Below are positions 45,075-56,832 of a stretch of 61,255 nt of DNA, one piece after another. The DNA is from Sistotremastrum niveocremeum HHB9708 (Eukaryota; Basidiomycota; Agaricomycetes; Sistotremastrales; Sistotremastraceae), in assembly GCA_001630475.1 (NCBI GenBank), contig KV419417.1, forward strand, positions 2,979 through 64,233. Reading direction: 5' to 3'. Position numbers and translations under genes: made by a program. The notes beneath the pieces were generated by a model that was given only the letters and a program-made list of their open reading frames with translations, was not told the DNA's origin and ran no database searches. Positions within the stretch are counted from its first letter, which is position 1; each line of letters starts with the position of its first letter.

Positions 45075-45522
45075 AGAGACCAATCTATAGCGAGCCTGAG
45101 GCAATTTGATACGAGAATTGAAGGTTTCACGGTCGTCGTGCCGTCTCCGGTCACGGGTGAAAACTTCAAAGTCCGAGCTTCCCGGCTCGGCTCGGTACTC
45201 GTTCTTTCGGCGTTTGGCTCCGAGGTTGGTCCCGACGCCACGTGCGGCGGCCATCACCTCTGCAACGACAGACTCACCGTTACAGCATTTCATCTGGTCA
45301 AATCCCTATCATCTTTGCTTATTCTTCACTCACGCCTGATTCCTGCATATCACCTACTTTACTCATCACGAAGATCTAGAGAGTTGGAGATCGAAGAGGT
45401 TTAAGCCTGTGCATCGAAAGCTCTTTGCATTACCCTCCGCAGTTCTTCTCTGGAATTTACATCGAATTGGAACCGTTATACGTACCGAGTTGACTGGATT
45501 GCAAGGAGAGACGTGATCAAAG

Positions 45523-47254
45523 ATGGCCCACGAGCTGATTTCATCGTTTGACAACCTGATGAACCAATTCCAACAACAGATGAGGGATGAACCATTGCCT
45601 GATGTGGAGGACGGTGCGACCATATTTACTTCTTAGTATGAAATCAAGCTGATTATGTATGGAAAACAGAGCAATATCTATTGAACTCGCTCGAGCAGCG
45701 AATTTCGCAATTTCAATCATCCATCAAACGCCAAAGGAATGCTCGCACCCCTATCGGAAGGCTTCCCGACGAACTGGTTTTGAAAGTCTTCTGGCATTGT
45801 GTGGAAGGTTTAGCAGAGGCAGAGTTCACTCGAAAGGGGCCACTGCGCTTCTGGGCCCCTCTTATCCAAACGTGAGTTTCACGTCCTGTACACTCTGAAT
45901 ACCGCCGGTTAATCTCAGGATAAGTTGCTCTCGCTGGAGGGCTCTCGGGCGCCAAGATCGTGCTCTGTGGTCTGAAATCAATCTTCTGTGGCCTTCCAAG
46001 GGAATTGAACAGTTTCTTGACCTCAGTGGCCAACATTCCCTGTCCTTATTTATCCGCTTTCAGTCAGATGCTGTTACTTTGCTCAGGAGGGACATCCTTA
46101 AATTCAGTTCTTATCTATCGCTTTGCGCATCCCGCCTGTCTGAAATATGCATCTCAGTGGCTTTCACTCTCCCACAAGGCATGTTGGAAGAATTCATTAC
46201 CGATCACGTTGTTCCCCTCAATATGCCATCACTGCGATTATTTTCGGCCAGTCGGGGAGCACCCAGGGATAACCCACTGATTATTCCCATGGCCATCTCT
46301 TCAGGGCTGAAGTCCCTGATACTTCGTGGGATCAAGCATCCATTCCCACAGCCTTACTACGCCGGTCTCACTGCCCTTCACATACACGAGATCTCATACT
46401 CACTCTCAGACTTCTTTGCTCTTCTCGATAGTAATCCGTTCCTAGCCACGTTGGAGTTGAGCGCCGGCATTGAAGAGACACCTGAGCGCAGCCGCGAGGA
46501 AGGGATTGATGTCCGTTCTCACCTTAACCTCACAACACTGAGGTTAGGTCCCGTCTCCGCGAACGGCGTCATCTTCATCTTTGCTAAAGCTAAACTCCCG
46601 AGCCTGAATGAGTTGCGTGTCCAGATACGACACGAGTCCCGAGAGGGGGAGCTTCCGGTCACCCTGCGGCCGCTCGTACGAGGTTCATGCGGTCTTAGAG
46701 TCTACGAAGACTTCTCCACAAAGACCGCCTGTCTTACATTCTATCTGCATCCCCTAAGAATGTACGACATCTGCTTCGAGGTAGCGAATGTCCGTCACAT
46801 ACCAGTCTATGATTGGGAATCATTTATCTCTCGAATGGTGCCGTCTTGTCCACCCCTGCAACTCACCAGTCTGGACGTCGATATCCGAAGCTTGCCAGAT
46901 GCAGATGTCTGGTCCTTCTTTCTTCGTCGATGCGGCGCCACGATTACACGCATGTGCTTCTCAACCTACGACCTGAAATCCTTCGTAGAGGCGGTGAAGT
47001 CTGATATGGGATTGCTACCGGATCTCGAGAGCCTCGATATCAGTCACTCGGGGATCATCCACAGAAGTCTAGTCGAGTGGGTGGAGTTCCGTGAAGGCGG
47101 GCATTCAAGACTCCGAACTCTGGTCCTTCCCAATCAGTTCGATTGGGATGTGAGCTGGCCTCGATTGCATGCATTAGCAGAAGATGTGGTGATCGAGGAC
47201 GTTGAATCTACAGAAGCCTGGCCGATCACCAGAACAAGATTGCCCTTTCATTAG
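45523..47254 (+). CDS. F-box protein, tandem pair copy 1
   Basis: Exons 45523-45613, 45670-45871 and 45919-47254 give 542 residues. A short Gln-rich N-terminal helix (DNLMNQFQQQMRDE) and a coiled-coil-like stretch (LEQRISQFQSSIKRQRNA) lead to the F-box at residues about 57-100 (IGRLPDELVLKVFWHCV, then CSRWRALGRQDRALWSEINL across intron 2). The remainder is leucine-rich with repeat-like strands (LKSLILRGI, LTALHIHEI, LATLELSAG, LTSLDVDIRSLPD), probably a leucine-rich-repeat-like solenoid. Intron positions and phases match the next gene exactly. It is the classic agaricomycete F-box layout (helix, F-box, LRR-like) and a likely SCF adaptor; the substrate is unknown. Confidence 0.83.
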
Positions 47255-47837
47255 TTTCCATAGGACGAATCTGGACGATGACATGCCGATTATTTGTGAT
47301 TTATGATGGGGCCGAGCAGGAGAATTGTCTCTCGTCAATGTTCCACTTTTTCCTGTAGTCCAAAGCGCCACACGTATATAGTTTGAGAATGAAAAAGCGC
47401 AAAATAATCCGGTCGACGTTGCCTCGCAGCCAGTCGGTCACCATCCGAACCCGACGTCCGAAAGACTGTCGTCGTCGCCTCTTGCGTTGCCTAACGATTT
47501 CAACGGCTTGCTCTTTTCTGTTGTGCTCTTCCTCCTATCCTCCCTCTTTCTATCGTGTTGAAGGTCTGAAACAACAGTCCGACGCATTAGTCCTCCCTGG
47601 TCCACGTCGACTGGTCAAGTTTACTCGAAAATTTTCGTTGTCAGGCGGCTCACTCACCTTGTTCCGTCCTACTCTGGTCTCTTCATCCGTTGCTCGCGTT
47701 TGGCCGTGCTCCAACGATCTCAGACGCGCCCCAATCGCGTTGAACGCGTCGTCGCTCGACCTGTTCGTCGTCATACCACAGGAGTCTCTGACGAAACCCA
47801 TCCATCGACTATCTATATCAATCCATAGACAGAGATC

Positions 47838-49601
47838 ATGGCACAGCGCGTCCTGGAAACGCTCGATCTGCTCGAACAGCAAATGCAGGAGCAGATGAGC
47901 AGCGGGTTCTGTGGATTCTCGAATGTCAACGAAGGTCAGTATACATCTCTCGAAGAGATTTGAAAGCACTGAGGCAATTCGTATTAGCTGCTGTGTTTAT
48001 TGAACATCTTCAAGCCAGAGTGGCTACAATTCAGGCCAAGATACTCCAGGAAAAGAACGCTTTGACTCCCATTGGAAAGCTGCCTGAGGAAATGTTGTTG
48101 AAAGTGTTTGAACACTGTGTTGAAGGCGCGGCGGAAATCTGCGATCATAACAGGAGTGCACCAATACACCTGTGGACAGCGATTCTTCATACGTACGCAC
48201 TCCTTGCCCCATGTTGGGTTCCTTGATAATAACCTTCTGACCCGTTGGACTACTAGTTGCGCACGGTGGCGGTTCCGTGGCTTCCGGCATCGTGCTTTGT
48301 GGTCCAATATTAATCTTACGTGGCAGGTACAAACAATACATCGTTTCCTGAAGTTCAGTGGAAAGCATCCCGTGAATCTGTTCCTTTCTTTGGGTCCACA
48401 GAATTCACACTCGGGGGATTGCAGGCAGCACCTTTATTTCGTGCACAAGTGTGCCCCGCGTCTCTCCGGCCTTTCCATTTCATCAGATGTTCCTCTTATG
48501 GGCGAGTGGGCTGTGCGAGAATTGCTCGATGACATCTTCTCCATAAAACTTCCAATCCTACGAAGATTTGTCGCCATTAATGAGTCTATGTCGCATGGTC
48601 CGATCACCATCTCTTCCACCATCTCTCCTGTGCTGAAAGTGCTCGTACTTCGTGCAATCGAGCATCCAAAAATCTTCTCCTACAGGGGTCTCACAGCCAT
48701 CCATATTCACGAGGTCGAGTTCAAAGGTCAAGAACTGCTTTCCCTCCTTGAGGAGAATCCGTCATTGCAGATCCTGGAGCTGAGTGCAGGTTTGTGCCAG
48801 AGCGATGACCCCGCCGACGATGAGTTTTCTCGGCCTTTCCAGCACAAAATCTCCACTCTCATAGTAGGACCTCTTCGGGTGCAGGATGTGAAAGCCATCT
48901 TTGATGAAGTGGATTTCCAGAATTTGAGCGAAATTCGCTTTGATATCCACGAAGAAATCCCAGCATTGGAACTACCCGCCCGTTTGCGACCGTTCGTACA
49001 GGAGGCAGTCTCGCTCAAGTTGGAAGAGGATAGTTCCGGATACTTTAACCGCCTTGTTTTCCAATCACATCCTCATCGATCATACGATATTACCTCGCTT
49101 ACAGAACCTTCTTGGGATGGATCTCTCAGGAACATTTGGGGACCGATCCTATCCCAATCAATGCTGTCGTTGTCAGCGTCTGGGCTCACCACTCTGGAGA
49201 TTGATATCCGCTGCCTACCGGACAACGCCCCTTGGGCTTTATTTTTCCGCACCTGCTGCTCCAGCCTCCAGCATCTTATTTTGTCCACCACCGACATGGA
49301 ACCCTTCTTGGACGCAATGAATACTGATATTGGGCTTCTCCCGAACCTTGAGATCCTCAATCTTAGGGGCTCAACGATCATCCAGAAGAAACTTGTTGAA
49401 TGGTTGGAGAGGCGCGAGCTCGAAGGCGGGTATAAGCTCCAAACTTTGCTCCTTCCCTACCAAAATGATTGGGAAGTGAGCTGGGATTGTGTACATGCAT
49501 TGGCGAAGAATGTAGAAGTACTTGAGGACGTCCAGTCGTCGGACGACTCGGATTCAGATCATCCAGTCCCATCCAGTCCTACCAGTAGCCTAGAATCCTA
49601 G
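47838..49601 (+). CDS. F-box protein, tandem pair copy 2
   Basis: Exons 47838-47934, 47988-48192 and 48257-49601 give 548 residues. The order is the same as in the gene 580 bp upstream: N-terminal Gln-rich helix (LDLLEQQMQEQMSSG), coiled-coil-like stretch (HLQARVATIQAKILQEKNA), F-box (IGKLPEEMLLKVFEHCV, then CARWRFRGFRHRALWSNINL), and an LRR-like body (LKVLVLRAIEHP, LTAIHIHEVEF, LQILELSAGL, LTTLEIDIRCLPD). The last 25 residues are acidic and Ser-rich (VQSSDDSDSDHP). Exon lengths and phases show an old tandem duplication, with the proteins now well diverged. It is a likely SCF adaptor. Confidence 0.83.
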
Positions 49602-50589
49602 TCTTAATTGATGGTGAAATGGCGTTTGATGAAATTCATAACGTGATGGACAGTTTCATTAATAGTGATCCCTGTTTATTCTGACTCTGAGAGCTGCACA
49701 TATTATGATGGAGAGCCAATAGTTGCATCCGACCCCCGCATCCGATCGCGAACAGTAATAAACGCCGAGCTCGCAGAGTCATCCGGTATCACCGAGTCTC
49801 ACTGAGTTTCACCGAATCGTCCGTCTGTTTCATTGATTTTCATCGAAGTTCACCAAGATTCACTGAAGATCACTGAGATTCATCGAATTTCATTCAGTTT
49901 CCACGCGCCTCCTCGAATCTCCGTGAACTGTATTGATACTCATCGCGTTTTCTCGACCGTCAGAGACTCAGAGCTCATTTTAGGATGTTCTTCAATATCC
50001 TGTATCTCATTTAGATGGGCTTCACGATGAGAATATCGCAGGCCTTATCATTTTGTGTCTAAAGTCCAATGACTTTATGAATACAAATCGCTATAGTCAA
50101 CAATCATTCAATTATTAGTAGCAGCAGAAGGCTGTTATCAAGACTGTCTAAGAGTAGAAGTAGTATTGACAATGCACGACTTCCGGTGACAAAACCAGCT
50201 ATGCCGATTGAAACCGAATCGTCATTGAAGTCACACTGTTCGCTGGGGAGCGAGGACCAACTTTGTGGTACAATATGTACCCATAATTACCTCGGAAAGA
50301 TCTGTACACCAGTAACAGAATGCATGCTAGTCGCGAGCTCAGATTTAGTCGAGATTTGATACACAGCGGCGCCCCGATTCGCCCGACACCGTCCATGATA
50401 ATTGAAGTTCATCAAAGGTCACTGAAGTTCACTGAAAAATGGATAATATTTTTCGGAGTGCGGATAGTTTCGCCGAGCCCCGCGGATTTGCGGTGAAGAT
50501 CTATTTTGGGCGATGATGTTCAACGACTTTCCACCTGTATATACTTAGTTACCTGTCCAAGTAGTACCGTGACACGTAGTGCTGTTACG
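49602..50589. repeat. Intergenic with degenerate TTCACTGA repeats
   Basis: Bases 49785-49910 hold about ten degenerate copies of a TCACCGAGT/TTCACTGAAG/TTCATCGAAT unit at roughly 10-13 bp spacing; more copies occur at 50405-50436. There is no gene. The right edge (50555-50600) contains a palindrome formed with the transposon tip. Confidence 0.55.
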
Positions 50590-51032
50590 GTACTACTTAG
50601 ACATGGTTCACCCTTAAGCGAGCGTCCGCCGGTATACCGACGGATTCGAGGGTCTCGGGGCCCCAAGACAATCACGAATCGCTAAGTCCCCAGCCTGGCC
50701 ACGTCATCGTCCCATGCCGGTCTGCCGGTGATTGCATCATCCCTTAAGACCGTTCAGTCCGTCTTCCGCCCCGCCCTCCCGAGACCGACTCCCGCCCTCT
50801 AAGACCCTATCCCGCCTCCTTCCTGTGCCTGATTCTTCATTTCCGAGTCCGAAGGATCTCCCCGAGTCTCGACCTCGCTTATGACGTGGCCCCTTCTTCG
50901 GGATCGGCCCCTCCTCCCTCCCCGGCTCTAAGTCCAACATCCCCGAGCTGCCCGACGCCCTCACCCCCGCCATCGACGACGCCATATCTCGCTGTCCCCG
51001 CCCCCGATTCATACGATCTCAAGCGCAACGTG
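50590..51032. repeat. Left terminal inverted repeat of the KDZ element
   Basis: It is inverted and nearly identical to 59243-59687. It includes GAGCGTCCGCCGGTATACCG and a GC-rich segment. A 91-codon minus-strand open frame here has a near-identical partner in the other repeat only because the DNA is duplicated. Confidence 0.88.
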
Positions 51033-51149
51033 TTAAGTTCGTCAACATCTTGTTAAATCCCCCCTTTTATACTGTCACTGACCCGGTTAACATTTCAGGG
51101 GACTATAACTACTTTAAAGCAGGGCACATCGGTGATAGCCTCGAGACAC

Positions 51150-54100
51150 ATGCACAATCGATCGTATCGGCCTAATAAGAGGGAACTAGAGGAAGGATCC
51201 ATAGCTGGGGATGTCACAGTGTCGTATGGGCGAGATCGGTGGAGCAGAACGGATCGCGGGTCGAGCAGAGGGAGGAGCAGAGGGAGGACTTCTGCAGTCC
51301 TTAGTCGTCGAAAGCAGGCAGAGTTAGAGGCGGAAGAACTCAGGGCTCGACAACAGTCTTTGAAAAGTAAGTTCATTCTCTTCTCTTTGTACTATGAGAT
51401 TGACTCAATTGTCCAGCCCTTCCCTCGAAACAACGGAAGCGGATGGAGGCTTTCGCTGTAGAATCTGCGGATTCTAACGCTGAATGGGTCGATATTCCCG
51501 TCCATGACGGTAGCGCAGGACATGGAGGAGAGGATGGGTCCGATGACGAGCAGGAAGGGCGAGACGCACAGCGCGAGTACGAGAGAGTGGTTGAGACTAT
51601 CGCAGGAGAAGGGTATGTTCATCGACGGTAAGACTTTCATTCTTTCAACTTGATACAATACTGACACAAGCTATAGACAGTACGATCCGACCTACGTATC
51701 GCGAAAGGAGAAGCTCCAGCGCGAAGCGGAAGCGTGGGCTGTACAGCTCGATTCACTCACGGATGCGTACCTGGAGATGAAGGCGAGCAGGACAGAGATG
51801 GACAGGATGCCTGAGAGCGTTGAGGATTCGTATACGGTGACGGTTCACGCTATTAGCACAACTTGTGAGTTTTCCACAATCTCTTCAATATTTTCGTCAT
51901 TCACGCTTCAAATCTTTCGATAGGGTGTACATGGAACACAGCTATTCGATTACGGAGAGACACACCATTCCCAAACGTCACACTCGTCCACCATGGCCTC
52001 ATCTCCTCTTCCCCCGAGATACCGACTTGGACCGTCTCCATCCATACGCTCGATATCTTCCGTCGCCTTCGTCAACAAGTACCCAGCTTTGGTATACAGC
52101 CCTTCGTAAAATTCTTATGCGACCTACACTCTATTCGATTCGACAATTACCTCTCCCAACAATTCACATCCGCATTCGACGTCTATCTCGCCATTCGTCG
52201 AAACCTCCAAAAAAGGGTTAATGAGTCCCTGAATCGGACGGACCCTCACTGGCGACTCAAACATTCATGCCCGTGTTGCCTTTATGAGGTGAAGGGTGAA
52301 GAACCATTAACACACAAGTGCGTCATATCAATAGACGGTGGCAATTCGTGCAAGCGATTCGCCAACGCTGGACGGGCAAGCACGGCGAAGTTCGAGAGCG
52401 ATTATATCGTTGCCAGGGACGAAGTTGACCAATTCAAGATGCATGTGAAGAAACGCCAGCCGAACCCAAAGAAGAAAGCCAAGAAAAGTCTAGAGACCAT
52501 CGAAGAAGTCGACGAAGACGAAGAAGACGCCGCAATGGAGTTAGGCGATCAAGGAACCGGCGCATCAGCTGATGAACCAGGGGAAGCGGGAGAAGCGGGG
52601 GAAGAGTGGGTTATCAAGAATATTCAAGCGGATCCCACGGACGCTGCCATCGACGTCGACAATATCGTGACGAGGTGCGTCGAGCGATGGAAGGCTAACG
52701 CTGATGATAGCAAGAAGGTAATGTTTAATTGTTTTGATGAGTCGGGCATATTCATTGCCGTTTGTCGTCATGGCTTTCTCTTTTCGGCTGCAGATATGGT
52801 CGCCTCTGGGGAACTGTGAGTTGTTCCTGATCTTGTTCAACTTTATTGACACCGATTTAGAGCCAAATACGGTCTTGCGATTCTCGCGCGGATCGAAGAG
52901 CAAATTCCCGGCATCAAACTCTATGGTTACGACATCGGCTGTGCATTCCAGAAGACTGTAATGAATAGCTCGCTAGGTCCTCGGTTCAAGAGCATGATGG
53001 TTGTTCCCTCAATGCACGGTTACGCGCACAACCGTGCCTGTCAGGTCAAACATCATCCAAATTATACAACAGGGGCCGGTCTAGAAGATCTAGAAAGCTG
53101 TGAGCGCTTCTTTTCCTCATCGAACGGCTGCGCCAGGATCACTCGTCATGCCACCGCCTTCCATCGTCATCAAATCCTCGACTCCCATTTCCGTCACTGG
53201 GATAGCCTCAAGTTCTCAGCAGTCGGTCGATTCATTAAGAACAACTACACCCAAGCGCTATCTACCATCGCTACTCTCCCATCCATCATCCAGCAGATCG
53301 AATCACGAGAACCCGGATGGAAAGAAGGGGACTTCGAGAAATGGCTGGCGGAAGAAGACGAATACCTACAAGGTCTTCGCCAAGAACCGGAGGACGAAAA
53401 GCTCCGGATGGAGTATGTTGAAGCTCTGGACCGATTGAGTAAAGCACGGTACGTTTCCATCTTCGGATCGACAATTTACTCACAGTAATATTCCATCAGA
53501 GAAGACTTTGATGAAGCTGCGGAGCGACTGCGGAAGGGGGAACCTGATCCGGAGCCGCCGGCTGCATCTCGAACAGGGAAGCGGGTCGTTCGACCCACCG
53601 CTCGCTCTCTCGCTTCGGCGACTGAGACTCTCAGTGAAGTGGTGGAGTCCTATGAGGCATGCCTCAATCTTCCCCGTCGGTGGCTCCCTACGGATACGGA
53701 GTACAAAGAAACAAAGAAGAAACTCGGTGAGCGAAAATATCGCCTGGCTCTCGATCATCTGGAACGTCTCGTGGTACAACGGTTATTTGAACTACAGAAG
53801 ACGCATGTGCAAGGTACAGGTGAGTTTCATTCCAACTTTTCAAGGCGACGCTCGTTAACGAATGCATACAATTTAAAGGATACAAAATGCGTACCCACAT
53901 CGCCAAACATCTCAAGTCTCGCAGCGAAACAATTCGAAACGCGCTCAAAAAGTACAACATCGCTGCCAAGCAAGTCCAACCCCGTCGCCCCACTCTCGAT
54001 TTCCAAACAGTGCTCAAATATTCATTTCTCGCCGAATTCGACCTCCTGCGTGATGCTCGGCAAAATATCTCAACAAAACCTTGGGCCGATCCTGTCAACC

Positions 54101-54603
54101 GTGTCATCGCGGACAGTTATTTCAAGGTTCGGCGAGCAGAGGAGGAGATACTGAGGTTGAACGTTGAGATGCGAAGATTGAGGGTCTGGATGAGAGACGA
54201 CGAGAAATCGTATGAGGATGCTATCAAAAATCTCGCTGAGTCACAACCTTTCCTCTCTGCCGAACTCAACGATCTTCTCCGGCGTCTGAAGATGAGCCAC
54301 CGTATAGTCAGCGACTCACTGGATCAAGTCGAACGCATCCCCGGTTACACCGGCTCGTGGTGGTATGGCGAAGCCCATACGGCGGAGGCTTGTGAGCCAA
54401 TCACTACCGTCGTGACCCCTCCGATCCCATCCAATCCCATCTCTGATTCATCGCCAACCGTCGTCCCTTCAAGTACACCTGAGGATGCTACAATGTCGGA
54501 AGGAATTGCCAGCGAAGAGATTGAGCGAATGGAGGAAGAGGTAGAAGAGGAGGAGAGAATGGAACAATTAGTCCGATGTATCAGTAACCTCGCAGTCGAT
54601 TAA
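51150..54603 (+). CDS. KDZ transposase
   Basis: Exons 51150-51366, 51417-51627, 51677-51864, 51924-52815, 52861-53448, 53500-53819 and 53879-54603 join in frame to 1046 residues. An Arg-rich N-terminus (SSRGRSRGRTS) is followed by a Cys motif near residue 320 (HSCPCCLYE, CxC-like). The RNase H-fold core includes NCFDESGIFIAVCRHGFLF near 475, LYGYDIGCAF near 522, and HGYAHNRACQVKHHP with GLEDLESCERFFS near 553-585. The Asp and Glu residues in these motifs are the candidate catalytic triad. A helical C-terminus carries GTGYKMRTHIAKHL and ends with an acidic tail. It would cut and join the element's ends in the nucleus. All seven exons are intact and no stop or frameshift is seen, so it may be active. 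I rejected an alternative intron at AAG/GTAATG (52718) because reading through gives the conserved motif. Confidence 0.9.
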
Positions 54604-55729
54604 TTCATTTCTTGCAAATCGATGTCTTGAATCAATTAACTACCACTGTCTGAATTTCGTGAACAAAGAATGCCTCAAAAACCGCATCTCGCTGGCAGTC
54701 TGATTACGGTCGGCTGAGTCAAGTGAACTTCGCGAGTGCGACGATCTTTGTTTGTTCCTTCAGCTACGCAACTTTATTCGGGACATCTACTAGGAATCAA
54801 TCACTGAATTATCAACTGGATTGAGGTCCAAAAGTATGTAACAACAGTCAGTACGCCTTTACCCAGATCTACTTGTTCCGACATCTGACTGTGTCGCATC
54901 TCAGGTTCTCAGACAAACGACCATGGGGAAGAACGAGTTGACACAACCAGTTGTATGACTCGCCTCGTCTTTGTCTTCACTGTGCGTCCAACATCTTGCT
55001 CAAAACGAACACTCCTCAACACAATAGATGTTGCATCGCAAGCATACGTCGTAGGTACGGGAAGCTGAATTTCTGTGCGTTCGAGTTGTGTTCACCACGT
55101 ACTCACACAGATCGCCCTGCGATGCGCCCGAGTCTCATTTTCTAGTTTCGAGATAAGTGATATTTGATCATGTATATACCCATTCTGTCAGTTCTAGTGC
55201 CTGCTCACGTCTGATGGCTCGTCCAAATCTCTGATCTTGAACAACGCCGTTGCGTCCCCTGTCCGTGAGTTTTAGATCAGCATCTTGGGTGTTGATATCA
55301 TTCTACCTTATTCTGTCACTCTTCCGTGGTCACATCAGAGCGCCAGGCATTCCTTCATCTCGTCGTCTGACGATCGGTTCGTCCACAATGCCGAATCCTT
55401 TCAAGAAACTGACATTTCAGCCTGTATACGCATATGCGATTCGTTGCAGATTGTTCAGGTGCCAGATGCACATTCGAAATTTCTCGACCGACTCTCATTC
55501 TTGTGTTTTCAATACCCACAGTGACGAGGCCAACAAAAACTTCATATTCGAGCTTCAGAGTGGATCAAGATATCCCCAAAATGGTAGGTCGGATCTGTCG
55601 GATCTGTCGGATCTGCTACCGAGCTAGTTCTCAAACGGAAACCAGGGAAAGTTTGTGTACGTGTTGTTCGTTCTCGCTTAACCGTTGCTCTCACTCTATA
55701 TAAACCCAGCTCATTTGACTCGCTTCTTC
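54604..55729. other. Intergenic within the KDZ element
   Basis: No supported gene is seen. A GTCGGATCT/GTCGGATCTG unit is repeated three times at 55588-55616. A strong TATA-type promoter box (CTATATAAAC) lies at 55696-55705, just before the nested element, in the right place to drive the gene at 55897. Confidence 0.5.
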
Positions 55730-55857
55730 CTTCAGAAAAAATTAGCTGCTATTTCTGCTATTTCTTGCTATTTTTCAGCTATTTAGCAGAAAAATAGCCA
55801 AAAAATAGGCTATTTATGCTATTTAGGCTATAAAACCTGGCCTAATTTTTTCTGAAG
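55730..55857 (+). repeat. Left 128-bp terminal inverted repeat / MITE of the nested element
   Basis: It starts CTTCAGAAAAAATTAG and ends CTAATTTTTTCTGAAG. It is identical in reverse complement to 56705-56832. The interior is dominated by GCTATTT units in both orientations. Confidence 0.9.
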
Positions 55858-55896
55858 TCAAGTCCCCTGCTCCCAAATCCCACTCACAGAGTCGCC

Positions 55897-56739
55897 ATGC
55901 CGAGACATTGGGCAGTCCTCAGAGGTACCAACCCTGGTGTTTATGATAATTGGTACGTCACTGACATTCCGTTGTGTGCCCTCTCTCACTGCTCTTTTGT
56001 ATTTGTAGGGCGGATGCTAAAGAGCAAGTCGACGGCTTTCCTGACGGCTATCAGGAGAAGTTCGAGAGTCACGAGGAGGCTATAGTATGGTACAACAGGG
56101 AACGTGCTGACTACGGTGAGCTATTACATCTATTCTCGGCATGTTCAGTCATTGACGAAGTCGAACACAGTGCGCGAGCAGGAGCGTAAGCTCGCAGCTC
56201 TCGGGTCTCCTCGTGTCAAGAAGGGTCCCATCTACGTTGCTCCCGACTCGATCCTCTCCTCTCCTCAAGGCACCACCATCTCCCTTCATTCGACTCCTGG
56301 TGTTTCCTCTCCGTCGGCACCCAGATCCATACCAGAGTCCTCTCAGGTGTCCTCCCCCGGTCTGTGGAATTATCGTACCGGTTCCCCCGTCAAACCTGCG
56401 GCCGTCGACAGGAGTGCCAAGTCGGTACGCATCGCCTCCCCCGAACCCTCTCGTTTCGAGCCGTCTGGCAGGCAGGAGTCGCTCGCAGAGAAGCAAGGGG
56501 AAGTTGCGGCGCTGACGAGATTGCTTGAAGGGATGAAGGTTCCTAGGCTGAAAGAGACCGACGGTTACGAGAAGATTCAGGGTGCTAACCTTCCCGCATT
56601 AGTAGATTTGTACCTTACGTCTCACGGCTATAGTGTAGAGGCCGTCAGCATCGTCTCGGGGATAGTTCTGCGTAGCGAGGACGCTGATGAGGCGCTGTAT
56701 GCCTCTTCAGAAAAAATTAGGCCAGGTTTTATAGCCTAA
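55897..56739 (+). CDS. Protein with N-terminal RNase H1 hybrid-binding-type domain (3 exons)
   Basis: Exons 55897-55952, 56009-56115 and 56171-56739 give 243 residues. Residues 3-48 (HWAVLRGTNPGVYDNW, then DGFPDGYQEKFESHEEAIVW) match the RNase H1 N-terminal/caulimovirus-type domain known to grip RNA-DNA hybrids: Y/W-V..G..PG[VI]Y..W...Q V.G[FY]P....K.F.....A. No RNase H catalytic domain follows. Residues about 55-170 are Ser/Pro-rich and disordered, and 175-230 are helical (LTRLLEGMKVPRLKETDGYE, then LPALVDLYLTSHGYSVEAVS). The last residues (SEKIRPGFIA) and the stop are encoded by the right 128-bp repeat, so the natural C-terminus may have been replaced. A TATA box lies 200 bp upstream, outside the left repeat. 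The function is unknown; a nucleic-acid-binding role is inferred from the domain. Confidence 0.7.
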
Positions 56740-56832
56740 ATAGCATAAATAGCCTATTTTTTGGCTATTTTTCTGCTAAATAGCTGAAAAATAGCAAGAA
56801 ATAGCAGAAATAGCAGCTAATTTTTTCTGAAG
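56705..56832 (-). repeat. Right 128-bp terminal inverted repeat / MITE of the nested element
   Basis: It is the exact reverse complement of 55730-55857. It provides the last ten codons and stop of the gene at 55897-56739. Confidence 0.9.

Larger units (their letters stand above)
55730..56832 (+). mobile_element. Nested 1.1 kb element with identical 128-bp inverted ends
   Basis: Bases 55730-55857 and 56705-56832 are exact reverse complements over 128 bp. They are AT-rich, with many GCTATTT motifs. Each 128-bp end is itself bounded by CTTCAGAAAAAATTAG and its inverse, so each looks like a free-standing MITE. The composite is flanked by CTTC on both sides (55726-55729 and 56833-56836), consistent with a 4-bp target duplication for the whole unit; the individual 128-bp ends lack matching flanks. 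One spliced gene (55897-56739) fills the interior and runs into the right end. No transposase is present. The alternative is two independent insertions of the same MITE around a cargo gene of the KDZ element; the TATA box just outside the left end favours this in part. Confidence 0.75.

Noticed and set aside
47383-47898. 171-codon open frame upstream of the second tandem F-box gene
   Set aside because: It overlaps the first exon of the F-box gene in another frame and lacks any domain.
50737-51012. 91-codon open frame, with a near-identical partner at 59265-59540 on the other strand
   Set aside because: Both lie inside the KDZ inverted repeats. Their similarity follows from the duplicated DNA, and composition is GC-rich Arg/Gly without a domain.
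52718-52733. Possible intron donor AAG/GTAATG in the KDZ transposase
   Set aside because: Reading through gives the continuous NCFDESGIFIAVCRHG motif expected of the family; splicing would remove it.
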